A stretch of DNA of 64,000 nt from CBDCBA01 sp965214125 (GTDB lineage Bacteria > Planctomycetota > Phycisphaerae > Tepidisphaerales > Tepidisphaeraceae). The notes beneath the pieces were generated by a model. It had not been told where the DNA came from. It was given only the letters and a program-made list of their open reading frames with translations, and did no database searches. Positions 15,813 through 24,500 of the stretch are shown here, in pieces. The stretch lies in contig CBDCBA010000032.1 of the NCBI GenBank assembly GCA_965214125.1, positions 62,001-126,000 on the forward strand, in the 5' to 3' direction. The position numbers and the translations under genes are program-made. Position 1 is the first letter of the stretch. The number at the start of each line of letters is the position of its first letter.

Positions 15813-17102
15813 ATGGATCATTTCACCTATCGACACGGCGAACTGCATTGCGAGGGTGTGCCCGCCAGCACGCTGGCCGAGGCTCACGGCACGCCGCTGT
15901 ACGTCTACTCGAAGGCGACGCTGCTGCACCACTACCGGCAGATCGCCGACGCCTTCGCGGAGCTGGATGAGGGTGGTGGGCCGACGATTTGCTACAGCAT
16001 CAAGAGCAACGGCAACCTCGCCGTTTGTAAGCTCTTGGTCGAGGCCGGCTGCGGCATGGATGTGACCAGCGGCGGGGAGCTGTACCGGGCGCTGCTCGCG
16101 GGAGCGGACCCGAGCAAGATCATCTACGCCGGCGTCGGCAAGACTGACGACGAGATCCGCTACGCGCTCGACGCCGGCATCGCCGCCTTCAACGTCGAGA
16201 GCGAGGCGGAGATCGAGAACATCGACCGCGTCGCTGGCGAGGCCAATCGGTCGGCGGTCGCGGCGCTGCGCGTCAACCCGGACGTCGACCCAAAGACGCA
16301 CGCCTACACGACGACCGGGAAGAAGGAGACGAAGTTCGGCGTCGACCTCGAGCGGGCCGAGCGTGTTTTCGACCAGTACAAGGACCTCAAGCACCTGCGC
16401 CTCGCCGGGCTGCACATGCACCTGGGCTCGCCGATTTATGGCGTGGAGCCGTACGTCGACGCCGTCCATAAGGTCAACGCGACGATCGACCGTCTCCGCG
16501 AGCGCGGCCACGCGATCGAATGGTTCGACATCGGCGGCGGGTTCGGCGTCAATTACGAGCACCCGGACCAGGCCCTGCCGGTGCAGGCCTTTGCGGATGC
16601 GCTCGTGCCGCTGTTGAAGGGGCGCGGCTACAAGGTCGCCATCGAGCCGGGCCGCTATATCGCGGGCAACGCGGGCGTCTTGCTGACGCGCGTGCTCTAC
16701 CGAAAAACGGGCGGGCAGAAGAAGTTCGTCATCGTCGACAGCGGCATGAACGACCTGCTCCGGCCGGCGTTCTACGACGCCTTTCACTTCATCTGGCCCA
16801 CGCGCCACAACGCGCCGTTCGCCCGCGATCGCAACCTGAGCGTGCCGGATGGCGAGACCGTCGACGTGGTCGGCCCGATCTGCGAAAGCGGCGACTTTCT
16901 GGCAAAGGCCCGCACCCTGCCGCCAACCGAGCGTGGCGACCTGCTGGCCGTCTTCACCGCCGGGGCGTACGCCTTTTCGATGAGCAGCAACTACAACAAC
17001 CGCCCGCGCGCCGCGGAGGTGCTCGTCGACGGCGACGTTCACACGGTTGTGCGTCAGCGTGAGACGTACGAGGACCTCGTCGCGCTTGAGCAGAGTTGCT
17101 GA
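15813..17102 (+). CDS. lysA: diaminopimelate decarboxylase
   Basis: A 429-residue fold-type III PLP enzyme, the last step of lysine synthesis (meso-diaminopimelate to lysine and CO2). The PLP lysine lies in ICYSIKSNGNLAVC near residue 60. GLHMHLGSPI, the glycine loop DIGGGFGVNYEHP and EPGRYIAGNAG bind the cofactor phosphate. GPICESGDFLA supplies the active-site Cys from the partner subunit, and FTAGAYAFSMSSNYNNRPR closes the domain. The length fits the family. ATG at 15813 (MDHFTYRHGELHCEGVP) gives the standard N-terminus. An inverted repeat of family B lies 37 bp beyond the stop. Confidence 0.93.
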   Translation: MDHFTYRHGELHCEGVPASTLAEAHGTPLYVYSKATLLHHYRQIADAFAELDEGGGPTICYSIKSNGNLAVCKLLVEAGCGMDVTSGGELYRALLAGADPSKIIYAGVGKTDDEIRYALDAGIAAFNVESEAEIENIDRVAGEANRSAVAALRVNPDVDPKTHAYTTTGKKETKFGVDLERAERVFDQYKDLKHLRLAGLHMHLGSPIYGVEPYVDAVHKVNATIDRLRERGHAIEWFDIGGGFGVNYEHPDQALPVQAFADALVPLLKGRGYKVAIEPGRYIAGNAGVLLTRVLYRKTGGQKKFVIVDSGMNDLLRPAFYDAFHFIWPTRHNAPFARDRNLSVPDGETVDVVGPICESGDFLAKARTLPPTERGDLLAVFTAGAYAFSMSSNYNNRPRAAEVLVDGDVHTVVRQRETYEDLVALEQSC

Positions 17103-17139
17103 AACCGGGCTGGATCTAGCGCGTCCTCCCGCGAATGCT

Positions 17140-17208
17140 CGTTAGCCGCCCCGCCTCGCGGGGCGCGTGGGTGGGCACGGAGCGCCCCGCGAGGCGGGGC
17201 GGCTAACG
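17140..17208. repeat. composite inverted repeat, family B, copy 1
   Basis: A perfect 27-bp stem (17140-17166 with 17182-17208) starting CGTTAGCCGCCCCGCC, over a 15-nt spacer. Each arm contains its own GCCCCGC/GCGGGGC hairpin. Other copies lie at 43444-43518 and 60074-60149. It falls just after lysA and could also act in transcription termination. Confidence 0.9.
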
Positions 17209-17298
17209 CGAACGCGGTGATCGCGAATCTGATGCGTCTGGTCCCGCCCGCCGCGGCCACGTTGCCTGTTCGTCCCGAACTGCGGTACAACGCGAGGC

Positions 17299-18372
17299 GT
17301 GCGCCACCTCCTTTCCACCGTCACACTGAGCTCGCTCGCCGGACTCGTCGGGCTCGCCGGCTGCTGTTCCTGCCGGGACAACCCCGAGAATATCCGGGCG
17401 AACGAGCAGATCGAGCTGCGCGGCAGCGAGACGACGGCCAGCGTGTCGGCGCGCGAGATCGAGTGGAACGGCTGGCGGGCGTTCGAGCTCGACAACGGCA
17501 CCGTCCGCGCGATTGTCGTGCCGGATTTGGCCCGCGTGATGCACTACGGCTTCAGCGACGCCGGCGAACGTGGCAACGTGCTCTGGACCAACCCCGACGT
17601 GGCCGGCCAGGCGCCCAACGGCGAGTGGACCAACTACGGCGGCGACAAGGTCTGGCCCTGGCCCCAGCCGGACCCGAACGGGTGGCCCACGCACTTCGGC
17701 GGCGACTGGCCCCCGCCGTCGCCGTTTGCCGGTGTCGCCTGGGCCGGCCGGCTCGACGGTAACGCGGTCGTTCTTGAGGGCCCCGCCGCCGACGTCTACG
17801 ACGTCCGACCGACGCGCACGATCCGCCTCGACCCCGAGGGGAGCGGCCTGACCGTCACAAGCACCTTCACGCCAACAGACCCGAACGACACCGGCGTGCC
17901 GGCGGGCGTCTGGCACGTCACGCAGATCCCGCGCGACCAAGCCACCATCGTCGCGTTCCCGGCCAAAGCCCCGGCCAACGCGAAGTGGATGGTCCCGCCC
18001 GATCCCAATCGCCTGGCGGACGTCGCGAACGAGCTCGACGGTGGCGCGATCGCGCTGGCGCCAATCGGGCCGTCGGCGAAGGTCGGCCTCGACGTGCCGC
18101 GACTGGCCGCGGGGATCACCGGCCGCGGGCCCGAGGCCGTCCTCGTGCAGCGCATCGTGTCGGCCAAGGGCGACGCCTACCGCGAGGCCAACGACCGGGC
18201 GCAGGTCTGGATGCTCGGCACCGACGGCGGCGACGCGAACCCGTGGGCGGAGTTAGAATTCACCTCGCCGCTGGGTCAAGCGCCGAGCCTGGCCGTTCGC
18301 TGGGAGCTGCTGCGGGCCGACGGCATCGACGTGACCAACGCCGCCGCCGTCGCCGAACTTGCAGGCCCGTAA
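17299..18372 (+). CDS. secreted lipoprotein with DUF4380/aldose-epimerase-like fold
   Basis: A 357-residue protein from a GTG start. The lipoprotein signal MRHLLSTVTLSSLAGLVGLAGCC has a lipobox at Cys22. The mature part begins with galactose-mutarotase-like strands (WRAFELDNGTVRAIVVPDLA, RVMHYGFSD, NVLWTNPD) and a Trp/Pro-rich stretch GGDKVWPWPQPDPNGWP, typical of DUF4380 proteins. These resemble sugar-binding or epimerase barrels, but no activity is shown. It is expected on an outward-facing membrane surface. It follows repeat B1 and precedes the STAS gene by 58 bp. Confidence 0.65.
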   Translation: MRHLLSTVTLSSLAGLVGLAGCCSCRDNPENIRANEQIELRGSETTASVSAREIEWNGWRAFELDNGTVRAIVVPDLARVMHYGFSDAGERGNVLWTNPDVAGQAPNGEWTNYGGDKVWPWPQPDPNGWPTHFGGDWPPPSPFAGVAWAGRLDGNAVVLEGPAADVYDVRPTRTIRLDPEGSGLTVTSTFTPTDPNDTGVPAGVWHVTQIPRDQATIVAFPAKAPANAKWMVPPDPNRLADVANELDGGAIALAPIGPSAKVGLDVPRLAAGITGRGPEAVLVQRIVSAKGDAYREANDRAQVWMLGTDGGDANPWAELEFTSPLGQAPSLAVRWELLRADGIDVTNAAAVAELAGP

Positions 18373-18430
18373 GCCCGCCCGTCGCCGCGGCGGCATGGAC
18401 CGCGTCGGGCGGAGAACCTACGGTGCCCCA

Positions 18431-18790
18431 ATGGCGAAATCGCTCAGCACGAGCAGCGACTTGGTTCGCGGCGCAGAGTACGACGAAGAGGCCGACACGC
18501 TGCGCGCGACGGTCGAGGGGGAGATCGACCTGCACAATTCTCCCGCGCTGCGCACAGACCTGCTGAACCTCGCCGAGCAGACCCAGCCCGCGACGACGGA
18601 ACTCGACCTGTCCGGCGTGCCCTACATGGACAGCAGCGCCATCGCGGTGCTGGTGGAGCTGCTCAAGGCCGTCCGCAAGCACAAGGGCGTGGTCCGCCTG
18701 CACCAGTTGCAGCCGCGCGTGAAGGGCCTGCTGCAGATCGCCCGCCTCGACTCGATCTTCGACCTCAAGTCGGCCGACTCGACGGAGTAG
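18431..18790 (+). CDS. STAS-domain anti-sigma factor antagonist
   Basis: A 119-residue single STAS domain. VEGEIDLHNSPALRTDLLNL and ELDLSGVPYMDSSAIAVLVE are the conserved strand and helix; the Ser in MDSSA aligns with the serine phosphorylated by an anti-sigma kinase in SpoIIAA/RsbV. Such proteins release a sigma factor by binding its anti-sigma kinase. No kinase or sigma gene is adjacent, so the partner is elsewhere. ATG at 18431 is the natural start; a longer upstream reading overlaps the previous gene. Convergent with the exopolysaccharide operon across repeat E. Confidence 0.85.
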   Translation: MAKSLSTSSDLVRGAEYDEEADTLRATVEGEIDLHNSPALRTDLLNLAEQTQPATTELDLSGVPYMDSSAIAVLVELLKAVRKHKGVVRLHQLQPRVKGLLQIARLDSIFDLKSADSTE

Positions 18791-18817
18791 CCCGCGCGGC
18801 CACCCACACCTTCCAAA

Positions 18818-18908
18818 ACCAAACCGCGTTGCCACGCAACGCCGGTCCGACGGACGGCAGCAACTGCACGTTCGCCCCGACCAGCGTTGCGTGGCAACGC
18901 GGTTTGGT
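18818..18908. repeat. composite inverted repeat, family E
   Basis: A perfect stem of about 25 bp with left arm ACCAAACCGCGTTGCC.. and its complement ending at 18908. Each arm holds a GCGTTGC-cac/gtg-GCAACGC hairpin. It lies between the convergent STAS gene and exopolysaccharide operon. A solo half-unit with the words AAACCGCGTTGCAACGCGG is found near 42543-42561. Confidence 0.88.
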
Positions 18909-19005
18909 CTCGCGTCACCGTCGTCACCCATTCTCCTGCGGCGCAAACGAACGCCCAGTCGCTTTGCGGCTGGACATTCATCCCGAACAGGACCGACCGC
19001 TCGCC

Positions 19006-21378
19006 TTACCGCCGGCCGGCGGTTTGGTATTTGTAGTAGGTCTTCATGTTGCGGTTGTAGTACCCGCCCGCGCGGCCGCGCACGGCGTTGAGGACGACGC
19101 CCAAGTGCTCGACGTTGAGCGACCGCAGCGAGTCGCGCAGCCGGCCGATCAGGCCGCGGCTGCTCTTGCGGGCGCGGACGACGGTGACGACGCCGTCCAC
19201 CTGCGGGGCGATGGCGCCCGTCTCGCTGGCGAACAGGATCGGGCCCGAGTCGAAGAGGACCAGGTCGTACTGCTCCAGGGCGCGGTCGAGCACGTCGGTG
19301 AAGTTCACGCCCTCGACGAGCTCGGTCGAGTTCTCAGGGCGCGGCCCGGCGGGCAGGACGTGCAGGTTCGGCACGCCCTCGGCCTCGAAGACGGCCTCGT
19401 CGAAGCGGTCGGCGTCGCCCAGGCAGCCGCTGAGGCCAACGCCGTTGTCGACCTTGAAGACCTCATGCAGACGCGGCCGGCGGAAGTTGGCGTCGACCAG
19501 CAGCACGCGCCGCCCGTTGAGCGCCATCCCCGCCGCCAGGTTGCAGGCGACGGTCGTCTTGCCGTCGCCCGGCTGCGGGCTGGTGATCAGGATCGTCCGG
19601 GTGCTCTCCAGCGGCGTGACCTGCGCCAAGCGGCTGCGCACGGTGCGGAACTGCTCGGCGGTCATCGAGTGCGGCGCGTTGGCAATCGTGAGTTCCAGCG
19701 GGTTGTTGCCCGTGGCGGCCTCGGGGTCGTCGCTTTCGTCGGGAATGGCTCCCAGCACGTCGAGCCCGCCCGCGCGGAGGATGTCGCGCGGGCTCTTGAC
19801 GCTCGTGTCGAGCACTTCGCGCAGGAAGGCGAAGCCGACGGCCAGGCCGACGCCCAGCAGCGTGCAGGCGGCCATGGTCAGGGGCAGCCGCGGGAAGCTC
19901 GGGCTCGTCGGCCGCGTGGGCTGCTCGGCCCACTGCAGCTCGACCTCGTTATTCTGCTCCTGCACGTTCGTGGCGCGGAGGGTGGCGTCGAGCGTCGCCT
20001 GAAAGTTGGACAGCTCCTCGCGTCGATCCTCGCGCTGCCGCTCGAGCCGTTGCAGGTCCGACTCGTCTTGCTGGAGGGCCGATAGCTTCGTCTGGTTCGC
20101 CGCAAGACTGGCCTCGGCGTCGGCCACACTGCGCTTGATCGCGTCCAACTGCGCCGCCAACCCGGACCGCAGCCGCTTGGCCTCGGCGTCGCGCAGCTCG
20201 TTCTCGCGGCTGCGCAACTGCTGGTCGATCGAGTCCCGCTGGTCTTCGAGCATGCGGATCGTCTCGCTTCGGGCGCCGTAGCGGCGGCGCTGCGTCTCGA
20301 TGTCGAGGTCGAGCCCCGTCTTGCGCTGGCGTAGCTGGGCAACGCTCGGGTCGCTCCGGACGAAGGCCTCCACCTCGGGCGGGGTCACGCCGCGGGCGAG
20401 GCTGTCCTCGAAGGTTTCGAGCTGTTGCTCGGCGAAGAGCAGGTTGCTGCGCTGGTCGATCAGGCGCGTGTTGATCAGCCGCACCTCGTCGTGCAGCACG
20501 CCCACGGTGGTCGCCTGTTCGCCCTCCATCGCGGCGCGGAGCCGGAGGATCTCGTTGTCGATTTTCTCGATCTCGCGCTCGCGCTCGGTCTTCATGACGG
20601 TCATGAGTTCCAGATCGCGCGTCTTCTCGCCGCGCGTGCGGCGCTTGAGCTGCTCAATGCGGAAGCTGACCAACTCCTGCAGGATGCGTGTGGCCTCCGT
20701 GCGGTCGTCGGCGCTGAAGGAGACGGTGATCAACTGCGTGCCCTGGCGGGGCGAGACGCTGTACGCCTCCAGCAACGCCTCCTTGGCGAGATCGATGTCG
20801 AGCGACTGGCTGCCGTCGGGCCGCGTGATGCCCGCCTCGCGGCGCAGCCACTCGCTTTGTTGAAGTTGGCTGTTGGGGTCCTGCAGGATCTGCTCGAGCA
20901 GCTCGTCGTTCTTGAGCCCAAACGCCTGCGTCTGCATGCGAATGTCGAGTTCGTCCTCTTGGAGCCGACCCCGGTCGGCAATGAGCTTGCCCTCCGGGTT
21001 GAAGATCTTCGGCGTGCTGACGGCGACGGTCGCGTCGGCGGTGTAGGTCAGGTAGTGCTTGGCGAGGTACTGGTTCAGCACGTACCCGATCGCCGCGCTG
21101 ACGACGGCGGCGAGGGCGATCAGCCACCAGTTCTCGCGCAGCACGCGCACGATGTCGCTGCCGGTCATCTGCACGCCCGACCCGCCCGCCCCCGCGGCGC
21201 CCGGCGGCGGGGAGACTGCCGGCAGCGTGCTCACGGGCGGCCCCGCGCTGTAGCCGTTGGCGTACCCGGCCCCGTAGCCGTTGGCGTAGCCGTTCGGGGC
21301 GCCGTTGCCCGATCCGTTCGCGGACCCCGCGTTGGGGCTGCCGGGACGATGTTCGATGGTTTGCGGAAGCGTGGTCAT
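19006..21378 (-). CDS. Wzz/BY-kinase fusion (exopolysaccharide chain-length regulator)
   Basis: About 790 residues. The disordered Gly/Asn/Tyr-rich N-terminus is followed by a first membrane helix near residue 83, a long periplasmic coiled coil (about 200-470) and a second helix near 503 (LTMAACTLLGVGLAVGFAFL). A cytoplasmic tyrosine autokinase domain then follows, with Walker A SPQPGDGKTTVACNLA near 600, Walker A' VLLVDANFRRP near 627 and Walker B DLVLFDSGP near 711. The last 20 residues carry a tyrosine cluster (GGYYNRNMKTYYKYQ), the usual autophosphorylation tail. It is a Wzc-type protein controlling polysaccharide polymerisation and export with the Wza-like protein of this operon. ATG at 21378 is chosen; the longer reading from 21585 lacks family similarity. 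Confidence 0.88.
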   Translation of the reverse strand: MTTLPQTIEHRPGSPNAGSANGSGNGAPNGYANGYGAGYANGYSAGPPVSTLPAVSPPPGAAGAGGSGVQMTGSDIVRVLRENWWLIALAAVVSAAIGYVLNQYLAKHYLTYTADATVAVSTPKIFNPEGKLIADRGRLQEDELDIRMQTQAFGLKNDELLEQILQDPNSQLQQSEWLRREAGITRPDGSQSLDIDLAKEALLEAYSVSPRQGTQLITVSFSADDRTEATRILQELVSFRIEQLKRRTRGEKTRDLELMTVMKTEREREIEKIDNEILRLRAAMEGEQATTVGVLHDEVRLINTRLIDQRSNLLFAEQQLETFEDSLARGVTPPEVEAFVRSDPSVAQLRQRKTGLDLDIETQRRRYGARSETIRMLEDQRDSIDQQLRSRENELRDAEAKRLRSGLAAQLDAIKRSVADAEASLAANQTKLSALQQDESDLQRLERQREDRREELSNFQATLDATLRATNVQEQNNEVELQWAEQPTRPTSPSFPRLPLTMAACTLLGVGLAVGFAFLREVLDTSVKSPRDILRAGGLDVLGAIPDESDDPEAATGNNPLELTIANAPHSMTAEQFRTVRSRLAQVTPLESTRTILITSPQPGDGKTTVACNLAAGMALNGRRVLLVDANFRRPRLHEVFKVDNGVGLSGCLGDADRFDEAVFEAEGVPNLHVLPAGPRPENSTELVEGVNFTDVLDRALEQYDLVLFDSGPILFASETGAIAPQVDGVVTVVRARKSSRGLIGRLRDSLRSLNVEHLGVVLNAVRGRAGGYYNRNMKTYYKYQTAGRR

Positions 21379-21581
21379 AACTCTCGAACCTGCTGAACTT
21401 TCCGACCTGCTGACGTCGCGACGCCGAAAACCGGCGGGCGGCCCCCGCCGTCCCGACCGACAACAACCTATACGCGACGGATGGCCGCGCGGGCGCCTCT
21501 TCCGTGACGCGCCGCCCCATAATTCCCACCCTTCTCCCACCCGATAATGCGGCCGCCGCGCCGCGACTGGGTCACTCGGGG

Positions 21582-24500
21582 TCATTCGCCCTTAAGCTCG
21601 GCCGACAGCGCCTCCAGGCGCCGCCGCGTCGCGGAATCGGACGGTCGCGGCCCACCGGGCTCGGCGGCCCGCCGGTCGAGCAGGTCCATCCCCGTCTGGA
21701 CGGCCGTTCGCGCGGCCACCAGGTTGTCGAGCGCCTCGTGCGCCCGAGCGATGTGATAGTACAACTCCGGGAAGTCCTCATCGTCTGACGCCGCCCGACT
21801 GCGGACCGCCTCCAAGCGGCGCAGGCCCGCCTCGATGTCCTGCGGGTTGTCCGTGCGGATGGCCAGCAGCGTCGACGCCCACGCCGCCGAATCGGCGACA
21901 TTGGGGTTCACCGCCGTGCCGGTCTGCCGGGCGCGCTCCTGGGCCGAGGTGAGGGCGATCTCGCCGAAGCGGTCCGCCTCGCGCAGAAGCCGGGTGGCCT
22001 CGTCGTCGCCGAGACCGCCTGCGGCGACGTGAAGCGTGATCGCGTAGGCGAGATTGTTCGCCGCCGCCTCGCTCGTGGGCCGCTTGGCGAGCACATTGCG
22101 GAAGCGCTCCATCGCCTGCTCCAACTGCGGCGGCTCCATTTGCAGCTCGATTGTGCCCAATTGCAGCTCGTACCCGAGCTCGGCGTTCTCGTCGAGTTGG
22201 CCCAGGTCCTGCGATCGGGCGCGGGCCCGCGTGACGAGGTCGGCCGCGGCGGTGAGGTCGCCCGCGCGGGTGGCCAGGCGCGAGGCGGTCAGGAGCAGGC
22301 GCGGGTCGGCACCCTCGGCCGCGACGGCGTCGGCGATCAGGCCGTACGCGAAGGCGTGGTCGACGCCCGCTTGCGCGGCCGCCAGTGTTGCCTCGGCGGC
22401 CGCGGGCGAGGCCTCGTTTGCCGCGCGGTAGGCCTCCTCGAACGCCGGCCGCGCCTCGTCGATTCGTCCCGCTGACGCCAACGCCGCGGCGCGGGAGTTG
22501 CGCGCCCACCACGTGGCCGGCCCGCCGTCGGCGGCGATCACGCGGTCGAGCAGCGGGATCGCGTCCCGCTCGCGTCCGGCCTGGACGAGCAGTTGGGTGT
22601 AGGCCTGCACGTAGGCTGCGGGAGCGGCCGCGAGGTCGGCATCGCCCGCGGTTTCGCCTGCGTTCAAATTGGCCGCCGCCTGTGTGGCTTCCTGGGCGTA
22701 GCGAATCGCATCGTCGAGGTTGCCGCGTCTCTCGGCCATCTGGGCGCGGGAGATCAGGATCTGCGGGTTGTCCCCCACGCCCGCCGCCTCCGCGGCGCGG
22801 AACTGACGGTCGGCCGCGCCGTAGTCCGGTGGCACCTGCGTCATGGCGAGTCGCACGATGCCCAGCCGCGCCCGCACGTCGTCGGGGCGCACGTCGAGCA
22901 GGCGCGCCAAGGCGTCGGCGGCCCCGTCGGGATCGCCCCGCAACAGCCGCGCCTCGGCGAGCGTGCGCATCGCCTCGACGTTCCGCGGGTTGGCCTGCAC
23001 GGCCTGGGCGAGCTTTGCCTCGGCGTCCGCCAGATCCCGCTCGGCGGCGGGCTGCCGCAGCGCGACGATTCCTTGGATGTAGAGCGTGTCGGACCGCCCC
23101 GGCTCCTGCTGCGCCGCACGCGACGCCAGCTCCTGGGCCCGGCCGGGATCGCCCGCGTCAAGCTCGGCGGCGGCGGCGGTCGTGAGCATCCCCGCCGACA
23201 GCGGCTCGTCCGAGGCGTCGGCGGCCGCCACCTCGTCGCGTAGCCGGCCCAGGGCGTCGGGGACATTGGGATCACGCCGTGCCGCGGCCTGCGCGAGCAG
23301 GCGGACGCGCTGGGCCCGGATCGCCGGCTGGTCCTTCGTGGCCTCGAGCACCTCGAGCGCCGCCTGCGTTTGCCCCTGGCCTTCCAGCAACTGCGCCAGC
23401 CCCGCGAGCATCAGGCTGCGCTGCCGCGCCGGGGCCTCGGGCGTGGCCGCAAGGTGCCGCCGGATCACGGCCTCGGCCCCGCTGGCGTCGCCCGTGTTGG
23501 CCAGCAGCGCCGCCGCCGCCGAGACGGCCGCCGGCTCGGCGATGAGCGAGTTCGAGCTCGACGGCGTCATGCGCTCCTCAAGAATCGCCTTGGCCCGCGC
23601 CACGGCGTCGTCCCCCGCGAGGGGCGCAGCCGCGACGAGCGAGCGGAGCAGGCCGACGGATTCGGGCGACCGCTCCAGCCCGGCGGCGGCCGCGTCGACG
23701 GCCTCCTGCGCGAGCGTTTGGGCGCGGTCGGGTTCGTCCTGGTTCGCGGCGCCGCGGGCAGCCAGGGCGAGCGTGTCGACCAGCGCCTGTCGCACGGCCG
23801 GATCGTCCGGGTTCTCCTCGACGGCGGTCCGTCGCACGTCGAGGATGCGACTCGGGTCGCCGTAGCGCAGCTCGTAGCCGATCGCGGCGCGGACGAGGGT
23901 GGCGTTGCGCGGGTTGACGCGCAGCCCGCGGTCGATGTAAGGCTTGGCCTCTTCGGCGCGGCCGGCGCGTTCGAGGACGCCGACGATGCCCGCGAGGGAG
24001 CGTTCGTCCTGCGGGGCGATGCGCAGGGCCTGCTCGTAGACCTCCACTGCGCGGGCCGCCGTGTCGCCGCCGGCGTTGGCCGAGGCGGCGAGGGCGTCGG
24101 CATAGAGCCGCGCCGCCGGCAGGGCCGAGTCGTACTGGTTGTAAAGGGCTTCGGCGGCCTGCAGGGCGGCCTGGGTCTCGCCCTCGGCCAGGAGCAGCTC
24201 GATGCGGTAGGTTTCGCCGCCCACGCCGTCGCGGGCGGAGGTGACCAGCGACGGCAGTAGCGGGCGGGCATCCTCGGCGCGGCCGGTGGCGAGCAGGGCG
24301 CGGAAGAGCGGGTCCAGGATCTCCGGATTATCGGGCGACAGCTCCGCCGCCTGCTGAAGCTTGGCGATCGCCTCCTCCTCGTCCCCGCGCGACGCGGCCA
24401 GCCGCGCCTCGAGGCGCAGGCGCTGCTCGGGTGGAAGCGAGTCGAACCGCGCCTCACCGCCGCTGGCCATGCCCTCAAGCTGCTCCAGGATGAGCTGCGC

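Noticed and set aside
18829..20085. Plus-strand ORF of 418 residues opposite the Wzz/kinase gene
   Set aside because: An Arg/Ala/Val-rich mirror frame beginning inside repeat E; the minus strand has clear Walker motifs.
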